From: Acidobacteriaceae bacterium UBA1307
GTDB taxonomy: Bacteria > Acidobacteriota > Terriglobia > Terriglobales > Acidobacteriaceae
Assembly (NCBI GenBank): GCA_002307235.1
Contig: DBTV01000029.1
Coordinates: forward strand, 41,833 to 105,832
Direction: 5' to 3'
Length of the DNA: 64,000 nucleotides
Shown in pieces: positions 24,549 to 32,852 of this stretch; within the stretch, counting starts at the first letter, position 1, and the number at the start of each line of letters is the position of its first letter. Below the pieces are notes generated by a model. The model ran no database searches. It was not told the DNA's origin and saw nothing but the letters and a program-made list of their open reading frames with translations. A program made the position numbers and the translations under genes.

Positions 24549-26438
24549 TTATTTTTGCATGGACTCGCTTTCGTGAAAGTGCCGCCAGATGGCCTCGGCG
24601 GTTTTTCTGGGAACCACGGCGGCGAGAGACTCCGCGGTGGCTTGCTGCACATCGCGCAGCGATCCGAAGTGCGTGAGCAGGCGCTGCCGGGTTTGCGCGC
24701 CGACGCCGGGGATTTCGAGCAGTTGCGAGTCGCGGTCGCGCATGGAACGGCGCTGGCGATGGTAGCCGATGGCGAAGCGGTGGCTTTCGTCGCGGATCAA
24801 CTGCACCAGATGCAGCACCGGCGAGCGGCGGTCGAGCACGACCGGCTCATCCTCGTTGCCGTAGACGTAGATGACCTCTTCGCGCTTGGCGATCGAGGCC
24901 AGCGGCTGCGTGGCGAGCCCGATGGCTTCGAGCGCCTCGGCGGCGGCATGCAACTGGCCTAGGCCGCCATCGATGAGCACGAGCGAGGGCATTTCCTTTT
25001 TCTCTTCCTTGAGCCGGGAGTAGCGGCGCGTGAGCACCTCATTCATCGAAGCGAAGTCGTCGACGCCGGAGACGGTCTTGATCTTGTATTTGCGGTAGGC
25101 CTGCTTGTTCATTGCGCCGTCTTCCCAGACGACGAGCGAGGCGACGGTCTCCGCGCCCTGAATGTGCGAGATGTCGAAGCACTCGATGCGGCGCGGCGGC
25201 TCGGCGAGCATGAGCGCGTCGGCGAGCGACTGCGCAATGGCCTCGCGCGAGGGCTTGAGCACGCGGAAGCGCTGCGTGTACGACTGCTTGGCATTCTGGC
25301 TGGCGAGGTCGACGAGAGAGCGTTTTTCGCCGCGTTGAGGCACGGCAAGCTCAATGCGGTGGCCGGTGCGCTCGCTTAAAAGTGCGGCCAGAGTCTCGCG
25401 ATCCGCAAAGTTCACCGGCACCAGAATCGAACGCGGCACATATTGCTGGTCGATGTAGATCTGCTTGAGCAGCGCACTGAAGAACAGACCCGCGTCGAAG
25501 TTTTTTCTTGCTTCGGGCCCGTCGCCGGGTTCGTCGGAATCGGTGTCGTCGGCGGTGGGCGCTTCCATCAGAGGCTCGAGCTCTTCCCAGAAAAATTCGC
25601 GGCGGTCGACGATTTTTCCGGCGCGCATGTGGAAGAGGTTGACGGCCAGCGCGCCATCCTCGTAGTGATAGCCGAAGACGTCGGCGTCGTCGCCGAGTTC
25701 GACGGTTGCCACACGCTGTTTTTCTTCGATCAGATGCACGGTCGTGATCTGATCGCGCAGGCGGGCGGCGGCCTCGAAGCGCTCTTCGGCAGCGGCGGTC
25801 ATCATGCGCTCGTTCAGAACGCCTTCGAGTTCATGATGGCGGCCTTCGAGAAACATCTGCGCGTCGCGCACGGCCAGCGCATAGTCCTCGGGCGTGATGA
25901 AGCCTTCAACGCAGGGGCCGAGGCAGCGATGGATGTAGTACTCAAGGCAGGCGCGCGGATGATAGCGCTCGAGATCGACCTTGCAACTGGGAATGCGGAA
26001 GCAGCGATGGATGAGGTCGACGACGCGATAGGCAAGGCTGCCGGGAAAGTAGGGTCCGTAGTAGGCGGCGCCGTCTTTGCGCACGCGCCGGGTGACGAAG
26101 ACCTTCGGGTAGCGGTCGCCGAGTGTGAGTTTGACGTAAGGGTAGGTCTTGTCGTCGCGCAGCAGAATGTTGAAGCGCGGCTTGCGCTGCTTGATGAGGT
26201 TGTTTTCAAGCGCCAGAGCCTCGTGCTCGTTGGCCACGAGAATGTAGTCGAGGTCGACGGCCTCGTGCATCAGTTGGCCGGTTTTGGCGTTGGCCTGCGA
26301 GGCGGCCAGCAGATACGAACGCACGCGCGAGCGCAGGTTCTTGGCCTTGCCAACGTAGATGACCTCGCCCGAGGCGTTCTTGTAGAGATAAACGCCGGGC
26401 TGCGTGGGAAGCGTGCGGATTTTCTCGTAGAGATCCAT
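24549..26438 (-). CDS. uvrC: UvrABC excinuclease subunit C
   Basis: Makes both incisions in nucleotide excision repair. In order: GIY-YIG nuclease (GVYLYKNASGEVIYVGKAKN, about 15-34) for the 3' cut, a Cys-rich segment (ACLEYYIHRCLGPCVEG), a UVR UvrB-binding helix (about 200-235), the RNase H-like domain for the 5' cut (FDISHIQGAE, VLIDGGLGQL) and C-terminal helix-hairpin-helix motifs (LLEIPGVGAQTRQRLL). The ATG at 26438 gives 629 residues; upstream in-frame codons run into the divergent gene's region. Confidence 0.95.
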   Translation of the reverse strand: MDLYEKIRTLPTQPGVYLYKNASGEVIYVGKAKNLRSRVRSYLLAASQANAKTGQLMHEAVDLDYILVANEHEALALENNLIKQRKPRFNILLRDDKTYPYVKLTLGDRYPKVFVTRRVRKDGAAYYGPYFPGSLAYRVVDLIHRCFRIPSCKVDLERYHPRACLEYYIHRCLGPCVEGFITPEDYALAVRDAQMFLEGRHHELEGVLNERMMTAAAEERFEAAARLRDQITTVHLIEEKQRVATVELGDDADVFGYHYEDGALAVNLFHMRAGKIVDRREFFWEELEPLMEAPTADDTDSDEPGDGPEARKNFDAGLFFSALLKQIYIDQQYVPRSILVPVNFADRETLAALLSERTGHRIELAVPQRGEKRSLVDLASQNAKQSYTQRFRVLKPSREAIAQSLADALMLAEPPRRIECFDISHIQGAETVASLVVWEDGAMNKQAYRKYKIKTVSGVDDFASMNEVLTRRYSRLKEEKKEMPSLVLIDGGLGQLHAAAEALEAIGLATQPLASIAKREEVIYVYGNEDEPVVLDRRSPVLHLVQLIRDESHRFAIGYHRQRRSMRDRDSQLLEIPGVGAQTRQRLLTHFGSLRDVQQATAESLAAVVPRKTAEAIWRHFHESESMQK

Positions 26439-26566
26439 AGACGATGGGCGCGAAGAAAGAACGAAACCGCTGCATCCAGCATAGCGGGCGCGGCCACCTG
26501 AGGCCAGCTTTGGGAGCATGAAAATTCGCGCAGCGGCACGGCGCGTCGGCCATGTATGCTGGGCGC

Positions 26567-28654
26567 ATGAGTGATGCGACTTCCCCTCGCTCCGGCGGCA
26601 ACCAGTTGGCTGCTGCATCATCATCTTATTTGCGTTCGGCGCAACATCAACCGGTCCACTGGCACGCGTGGGGCGAAGAGGCTTTTCGCCGCGCGGAGTC
26701 TGAGGATAAACCGATCCTGCTCGATATTGGCGCCGTCTGGTGCCACTGGTGCCATGTGATGGACCGCGAATCCTATGAGGACGCGGAGATTGCGGCGATC
26801 ATCAACAAGCATTACATCGCGGTGAAGGTGGACCGCGACGAGCGGCCCGATGTGGATGCGCGTTATCAGGCGGCGGTGAGCTCGATCAGTGGGCAGGGAG
26901 GCTGGCCGCTGACGGGTTTTCTCACGCCGGACGGGCGGCCCTTCTACGGCGCAACCTACATTCCGCGCGAGCCGCGCTACGGAAGGCCGGGCATGGCGCA
27001 GGTGTTGGTGGCGATGGCCGGCGTCTGGCAGACGCAGCGGGAAGAGGCTCTGGCCGCGGCTTCGCAGGTGATGCACCTGCTCGAGTCGAACGAAAATTTT
27101 TCGAGCGTGGGCGATCTTTCTCTCGTTTTGGTGGAAAAGATTGCGCAGGCAATCGTGCGCAAGTTCGACGCGCAGCAGGGTGGCTTCGGAACGCAGCCGA
27201 AATTTCCGCACCCTTCTGCCATCGATCTTCTGTTGGAAACGAGAAGCGAAGAGAGTGATGCCGTCGTCAAAAAAACGCTGGAAGCGATGGCGCGTGGCGG
27301 CGTGTATGACCAGTTGGCGGGCGGCTTCCATCGCTACAGTGTCGATGACCACTGGCGTGTGCCGCACTTTGAAAAGATGCTCTACGACAATACGGAGCTG
27401 TTGCGCAATTATGTGCACGGCGCGCAGCGATTCGCGCGCGAGGACTTTGCCGAAACCGCACGCGAGATTGTTGCCTGGATGGACGGCACGCTGAGTGATC
27501 GCGCAGGTGGCGGCTTTTATGTCTCGCAGGATGCCGACGTGGGCCTCGATGATGACGGTGATTTTTTCACATGGACCATGGACGAAGCGAAGGCTGCGCT
27601 TGATGCGGAAGAGTTTGCGTTTGCCGTTGAACACTGGGGATTGCGCGCTGTCGGCGACATGCACCACAACCCGGCGAAGTGCGTGCTGCATATTGCGACG
27701 TCGCTCGAGGCGGGCACGCAGGCTATCGCACTGCGTGATCGCGTGCGGGCAAAACTGTTGTCGGCGCGGAACCAGAGAGAAATTCCGTTCATTGATCGCA
27801 CGCTCTACACAAGCTGGAATGCGATGGGAGTGACGGCATACCTCGAAGCGGCGCGGGCGTTGCGGATGGATGCCGCGCGCGCCTTTGCGCTGAAGACGCT
27901 CGACCGTCTGCTCGAAGAGGCATGGGATGGTGCGCGGACGCTGGCGCATGTGATCGCATACCCGGACGGCGCGCGTGTTGCGGAGTTGCAGCCGGGCACG
28001 CTCGACGACTATGCCTTCACGGTGCATGCCTGTGTGGAGGCGTGGCAGGCGACGGGTGCGTTGCGCTACTTTGAGGTTGCGGAGACCCTCGCCACGGCGA
28101 TGGTCGCGTTGTTCTACGATCGCACGGCGAATGTGTTTTATGACGTGGCGCAGGCAGAGGCGATGCCGCTCGGCGTGCTCGGTGCGCGGCGTCGTCCCAT
28201 ACAGGATTCACCTACGCCTGCGGGCAATCCCACGGCGGCTTCGGCCTTGCTGCGCCTGGCAGCGCTGAATGGCAATGCTGATCTGCGTGCCGTCGCAGAG
28301 GACGCGCTTGAGAGCTTTGCGGGGTTGGCCGAGCAGTACGGGCTTTTCGCTGCGAGTTACGGCCTTGCCGTCGCACGTCTGTTGCGCGATCCGGTGCAGG
28401 TTGTCGTGGTGGGCGAGGGCGAAGAGGCTGCGCGAATGGAGCAGGCGGCGCTTGCGGATTTCGCCGTCGGGCGTACCGTGGTGCGGCTTGCACCGTCGCA
28501 GATTGCGGCAGGCGCATTGCCGCTTGTGCTGAAAGAAACACTGGGCCCATCGTCCCATCTCAAGGAAGAAAAAAACTGGGCGCTGGTCTGCAAGGGGCGC
28601 GTCTGTTTGCCGCCGGTCTTCGATGCGGATTCGCTGCGCGCCTCACTGCAATAA
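26567..28654 (+). CDS. DUF255 thioredoxin-domain protein (YyaL/SPATA20-like)
   Basis: Large cytosolic protein of about 695 residues. The N-terminal thioredoxin-like domain has QPVHWHAWGEEAF and the family's unusual motif W-C59-H-W-C62-H. An (alpha/alpha)6-barrel region resembling N-acylglucosamine epimerases follows (ARGGVYDQLAGGFHRYS, PHFEKMLYDN). The biochemical role is not established in the family. It is divergent from uvrC. The ATG at 26567 or that at 26552 could be used. Confidence 0.88.
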   Translation: MSDATSPRSGGNQLAAASSSYLRSAQHQPVHWHAWGEEAFRRAESEDKPILLDIGAVWCHWCHVMDRESYEDAEIAAIINKHYIAVKVDRDERPDVDARYQAAVSSISGQGGWPLTGFLTPDGRPFYGATYIPREPRYGRPGMAQVLVAMAGVWQTQREEALAAASQVMHLLESNENFSSVGDLSLVLVEKIAQAIVRKFDAQQGGFGTQPKFPHPSAIDLLLETRSEESDAVVKKTLEAMARGGVYDQLAGGFHRYSVDDHWRVPHFEKMLYDNTELLRNYVHGAQRFAREDFAETAREIVAWMDGTLSDRAGGGFYVSQDADVGLDDDGDFFTWTMDEAKAALDAEEFAFAVEHWGLRAVGDMHHNPAKCVLHIATSLEAGTQAIALRDRVRAKLLSARNQREIPFIDRTLYTSWNAMGVTAYLEAARALRMDAARAFALKTLDRLLEEAWDGARTLAHVIAYPDGARVAELQPGTLDDYAFTVHACVEAWQATGALRYFEVAETLATAMVALFYDRTANVFYDVAQAEAMPLGVLGARRRPIQDSPTPAGNPTAASALLRLAALNGNADLRAVAEDALESFAGLAEQYGLFAASYGLAVARLLRDPVQVVVVGEGEEAARMEQAALADFAVGRTVVRLAPSQIAAGALPLVLKETLGPSSHLKEEKNWALVCKGRVCLPPVFDADSLRASLQ

Positions 28655-28660
28655 AGAACA

Positions 28661-28720
28661 AAAAATTCCCCACCTCGGTTGCCAGAGATCGGCGACGGAG
28701 GTGGGGGCCCAGGAGTTTTT
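28661..28720. terminator. Bidirectional terminator between convergent genes
   Basis: CCCCACCTC (28668-28676) pairs with GAGGTGGGG (28698-28706), and an inner GTTGCC/GGCGAC helix extends it. An A-run on the left and T-run on the right give U-tails in both directions for the DUF255 gene and the TonB receptor gene. Confidence 0.8.
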
Positions 28721-28735
28721 CTTGCACCAACAGTG

Positions 28736-31700
28736 TTAGAAGCTGTATTTCGCCGCGAATTGCATCTGGCGCGGCGTGTTGGCGTTGATAAATTTTCCAA
28801 AGTTCGCGCTGTCGGGATTGCCCTGCACGGCCTCTGGTCCAAAAAATTGCGCGTGGTTGAAGACGTTGAAGCCTTCGACGCGCAAGGTGAGTGCATGCGT
28901 GGAGGTGAGTGCGACGGTCTTTTCGAGGGAGGCGTCGAAGTTCTCGAGGCCCGGCCCGTAGAAGAAGCGGCGCGGCGTGTGGCTGAGCGTGCCCACGGAT
29001 GGAATCGTGATGCGCTCCGTGTCAAAGGCCTTGTTGCCGTTGCGCGGATTGTGGTTCAGCTTGAGCGGACCACCATCGTAGCTGGGCGTGTCGACACCGT
29101 CGTTGTTGATGCCGTTCGGCATGGAGCCGATCAGCGAAGTGTCGTCATTGTTATAGAGCGTGACCGGCATGCCGGAGCTGAAGCGCGTGATGCCCGCCAG
29201 CGCCCAGCCGCGTGTCCAGCGGTGATTGCGCTGCAGAAGCAGAGCCATCGGTAACTCGATGTGATAACTCAGTACAAAATTCTGGCGAATGTCAAAGGCG
29301 GAGAGGGCGCGGCCAATCGAGGGATCGATCGGGTTGAGTTCCTCGGAGAGACTCGACGAGTTATCCATCGACTTTGCGTAGGTGTAGGCTGCCATCAATT
29401 CTGCATAATGGCTGCGATGCTTGAGCGTGGCTTCAAGCGCGTTGTAGCGGCTCGAGCCCACGGTCTTCTGATAGGTGATGCCATCAAAGAGTGGGCCGAA
29501 GGGGCCACGCACCAGAAGCGTTGTGCCGTCGGCCTTGGTAAAGGTGCCGCCCTCGCTGAAGGGGCCGCAGGTGGCCGTATCGGCTGCGACCTGACTGGTG
29601 GTGCTGACGCTGAGGCACTTGGCGGCGTCGCCCGGATTGGCCGGCGTGAGCACCAGCAGGTGATGCGCCTGTGCGCCGATGTAGCCAAGGTTCAGCGTGA
29701 GGCCCGCGTGCAGTTCGCGCTCAACCGAGAGCGTGTAGCTTTCGGTGTAGGGCGAGGTATTGCGATAGTAGAAGGCCGGGTCGCCGGTGATCGGCTCGAA
29801 CTTGGTCCAGTCGACGGTCGAATTCGGATGGCTCGGCGATGCGCCGTAGGCCGGAATCGGTGAAGGGAAGGGCTGGCCGTTGGTTGCGCCGGTGCTGGCC
29901 GAGACAAACGGCTCGTCGAACAGCGGCCGGCCCGAGGTGCTGTCGTAGTCGTAGCCATAGGGCGCGCAGGCGCTCATGATGCCTGCCGACAGGCCTTCAA
30001 AGGCAGTGTAGAAGATGCCGTAGCCCGCATGAATACTGCTCTTTCCGGGACCACCAAAAAGTTTTGCGAGCACGCCATTCGACCATGCGGGTGAATAGGC
30101 AACGCCCACGCGAGGAGAGAAATTGCTCCACTTGGCCGCGGTCAGCGAGTTTGCAATGCCCTTGTCGCCGGGGAAGACCATGCCCGTGGGCGCGCCCGGA
30201 TAGACCGCCGATTGCTCGCCGAGCACGAAGGTCTGCAACTGGTTATATTTTTCATGCCAGGGCGGCAACAGATCCCAACGCAGGCCGTAGTTCAGCGTGA
30301 GATTGTTCCTGAGCTGCCAACTGTCTTGCGCATAGACGCCAACATATTTATTGCGCAGATAAAAGCCGCTGGCGTCACCCTGTTCGTAGGTGCTGGCCGT
30401 GCCGATCAGGAAATCGGCAAAGTCAAGGCCCGTCTCCGATCCCTGGAAGACGAAAGCGCCGTTGTTGATCGAGTTCGAGTTGATGTTCACCTGGTCGAGG
30501 TGCATGTTCGCGCCGAACTTGAGCGTGTGTTTGCCGACGACCTTCGAGAGATTTTCGGTCCACTGGTAGGTGTTGTTCACCTGCCGCTCGCCGGTGGTGT
30601 CGACACCAAAGCTGAAGTCGTTGAGGGTGACGTTTTCAATGCCCTCAATGGAAGGGTTCAGCGGCACGATGCCGAGCGTGCCTTCGCCGGTGACGAAGCC
30701 CTGTGAGGCGAGGCTGGTGCCCACGCCGCCGATCGGCTGTCCGATGATGTTCGAGTCGCGCAGCACGCTGAAGTGAAATTCATTGACCAGCGTCGAGCCC
30801 CAGGCGCGCGTCCAGCCCAGGTTCAGCAGTTGCGCGCGGCCGTGTGAAATCGCATTGAAGCCCGGCACCGATGCGCCGCCCTGTCCGGTCGGATATGGAT
30901 TGTCGAGCACGTAGCCGTCGCGGAAGTAATAGGCGGAGAGGTTGCCGAAGCGCGTGGTCCAGTCAACGCGCAGCGCCTCTTTGTCGTCGTTGAGTGTCTG
31001 ATTCTGGCTCGAGTCAGAGAAGGTGGTGCTGTTGACGTTCGGCGTGGGAATGTATTGCAGCAGAGCCTTTGACGGGGCCGACCATGCCGCGGTCGGAATG
31101 GTCGCATTCGGAAAAACGCAGGTGCTCGTCGAGGCGCATCCGGTGGTGTAATACGGCTCGTTGGTGGTGACGGTGTAGCCGAGCCGGTTGGTCAGAATGT
31201 TTGCCAGATAGCTGCCGCTGACGGTGCCTGAGAGGCTGCTGGTCTTGTCGCTGAAGTCTCCCATGCGGTTGGCGGCGGTGGGCACGGCGATGTGGCCGGT
31301 CTCGACGCCTTGCGTCATCCGCGTGCCCTGGTAGTCGCCGAAAAAGAAGAGCCTGTCGCGCAGAACGGGACCGCCGAGGGTGCCGCCGTACTGGTTGCGG
31401 TCGTAGGCTGCGCGATCGGTGCTCAGATAGTTGGTGGCATCGAACTTGGTGTTGCGCGCGAACTCGAAGGCCGAACCGTGCAACTGATTCACGCCGGATT
31501 TGGTCGTCACCAGCACCTGACCGCCGCTGAAGTTGCCGAACTCGGCGTCAAAGTTGCTGGTCAGCACGCGGAACTCGGCGATGGAATCAAGGTTTGGAAT
31601 TACCGCCGCGCCGTTGTTGAAGTCTTCTTCGGCAGAGCTGCCGTTGACCACGAATCCATTGGCGGTTTCGCGCTGGCCGCTCACCGACATATTGCCGGGG

Positions 31701-32317
31701 TTCAGGTCGCCCGAGGGCGGCGTCGTGGTCGCGCCCGACATGATGACCGCATTCGATTTGGTGGAACTCGTCGGAATCACGCCGGCCTGCAGCGCCAGCA
31801 GATCCGTGTAGCTGCGCCCGTTCAGCGGCACGGAGGTCATCTTTTCCTGCGAGATGCCTTCGCCGACCTGCGTCGTGGTGGTGTCGAGTGCGACGCTGCC
31901 GTTGGTCATGACCTCGACGGTGTCCTCGCGCTCGGCCATGTGCAGAACGGCGTCGGCACGCAGCGGCGCGGTGGGTCCAAGAAGAAGTCCCCGGGCAATG
32001 TAGGTCTGAAAGCCGGGCGCAGCGATGGTGAGCCGGTAGGTGCCCGCCGCGGCCAGAAACTCGTAGCCGCCGCGCTCGTCGCTCTGGATCGTCTGCTCGG
32101 CGTTGGTGCCTTCATTGTGAATGATGACCTTGGCCGCCGGGATGACCGCGCCGCTCGGGTCGGCGATAAAGCCGGAAAAACGCAGCACGTCGCCCGCCCA
32201 ACCGGTGGCCGGTGCCAGCAGCGCCAGCAGAAGCGCATAGGTCATGATCAGCGTGCGCGTCTTGGTCCGGTAGCGCAGTTTATCGGCGATATAATTCATG
32301 CCAAAGGTTTTAGGCAT
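28736..32317 (-). CDS. TonB-dependent receptor, Oar-like, with carboxypeptidase-regulatory domain
   Basis: Outer-membrane beta-barrel of about 1,193 residues for energy-dependent uptake, probably of a plant-derived oligosaccharide given its neighbours. After the signal peptide (ending ATGWAG) comes a CnaB/carboxypeptidase-regulatory-like domain (about 45-130, SGAVIPAAKVIIHNEGT). The plug domain follows (EKMTSVPLNGRSYTDLLAL, GQVLVTTKSGVNQLHG), then the barrel, ending in aromatic QFAAKYSF as barrel proteins do. The start is uncertain: ATGs at 32317 and 32299 both suit the signal peptide, and none has a clear ribosome site. Divergent from the pectate lyase gene. Confidence 0.85.
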   Translation of the reverse strand: MPKTFGMNYIADKLRYRTKTRTLIMTYALLLALLAPATGWAGDVLRFSGFIADPSGAVIPAAKVIIHNEGTNAEQTIQSDERGGYEFLAAAGTYRLTIAAPGFQTYIARGLLLGPTAPLRADAVLHMAEREDTVEVMTNGSVALDTTTTQVGEGISQEKMTSVPLNGRSYTDLLALQAGVIPTSSTKSNAVIMSGATTTPPSGDLNPGNMSVSGQRETANGFVVNGSSAEEDFNNGAAVIPNLDSIAEFRVLTSNFDAEFGNFSGGQVLVTTKSGVNQLHGSAFEFARNTKFDATNYLSTDRAAYDRNQYGGTLGGPVLRDRLFFFGDYQGTRMTQGVETGHIAVPTAANRMGDFSDKTSSLSGTVSGSYLANILTNRLGYTVTTNEPYYTTGCASTSTCVFPNATIPTAAWSAPSKALLQYIPTPNVNSTTFSDSSQNQTLNDDKEALRVDWTTRFGNLSAYYFRDGYVLDNPYPTGQGGASVPGFNAISHGRAQLLNLGWTRAWGSTLVNEFHFSVLRDSNIIGQPIGGVGTSLASQGFVTGEGTLGIVPLNPSIEGIENVTLNDFSFGVDTTGERQVNNTYQWTENLSKVVGKHTLKFGANMHLDQVNINSNSINNGAFVFQGSETGLDFADFLIGTASTYEQGDASGFYLRNKYVGVYAQDSWQLRNNLTLNYGLRWDLLPPWHEKYNQLQTFVLGEQSAVYPGAPTGMVFPGDKGIANSLTAAKWSNFSPRVGVAYSPAWSNGVLAKLFGGPGKSSIHAGYGIFYTAFEGLSAGIMSACAPYGYDYDSTSGRPLFDEPFVSASTGATNGQPFPSPIPAYGASPSHPNSTVDWTKFEPITGDPAFYYRNTSPYTESYTLSVERELHAGLTLNLGYIGAQAHHLLVLTPANPGDAAKCLSVSTTSQVAADTATCGPFSEGGTFTKADGTTLLVRGPFGPLFDGITYQKTVGSSRYNALEATLKHRSHYAELMAAYTYAKSMDNSSSLSEELNPIDPSIGRALSAFDIRQNFVLSYHIELPMALLLQRNHRWTRGWALAGITRFSSGMPVTLYNNDDTSLIGSMPNGINNDGVDTPSYDGGPLKLNHNPRNGNKAFDTERITIPSVGTLSHTPRRFFYGPGLENFDASLEKTVALTSTHALTLRVEGFNVFNHAQFFGPEAVQGNPDSANFGKFINANTPRQMQFAAKYSF

Positions 32318-32442
32318 TGCATGTACGGGTGTGTCTGTACAAGGAGGCAGCGATGCGTCTCCGGTTTTCTTCTCGGAGCCGTGAGGTTGGGCGATAGGCA
32401 GAACGCGTAGATGCAGGAGTGTAATCATGGAGTCTTTTTCAT

Positions 32443-32458
32443 ATTAACTGCAGTTAAT
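32443..32458. promoter_or_regulatory. 16-bp perfect palindrome ATTAACTGCAGTTAAT
   Basis: Perfect palindrome about 126-141 bases upstream of the TonB receptor start in the divergent region before the pectate lyase. It is a probable operator. Further on, a CCCTTAAAAGGG-type element lies near 32656. No gene is supported in 32318-32852. Confidence 0.45.
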
Positions 32459-32852
32459 CGATAGTGCGATGCTGTGGATCATGGAAAATGTTGAACGGAT
32501 GTGATATGTAACTGCGCGAAGAGCGGTAGGCACTGCTTGGAGTGGGGCGCGCGGTGGGCGATTTGGTTTCACCAATTTGGGGACAAAGACAAACCGGGAC
32601 TATTGATATAAGTTGTTATTTTTAAGGGATATGGAGAATATATCTGGCGACACCCCTTAAAAGGGATTCTCGCTGACTGTAGCGATAACGAAAAACTCCT
32701 TGACGACTCTTGCCTTCCTCGTGGAGGATGTGGCCGCGTTTCAAAATGAGACATTGTTTCATTGGAAAATCTGACGCCTTTTCAGGCCTTTGCGGGCCGA
32801 AAAGCGAAGGGACGGTTCGCGCCGGCATGGCGCGCCGTCAAGGAGGAATGCT

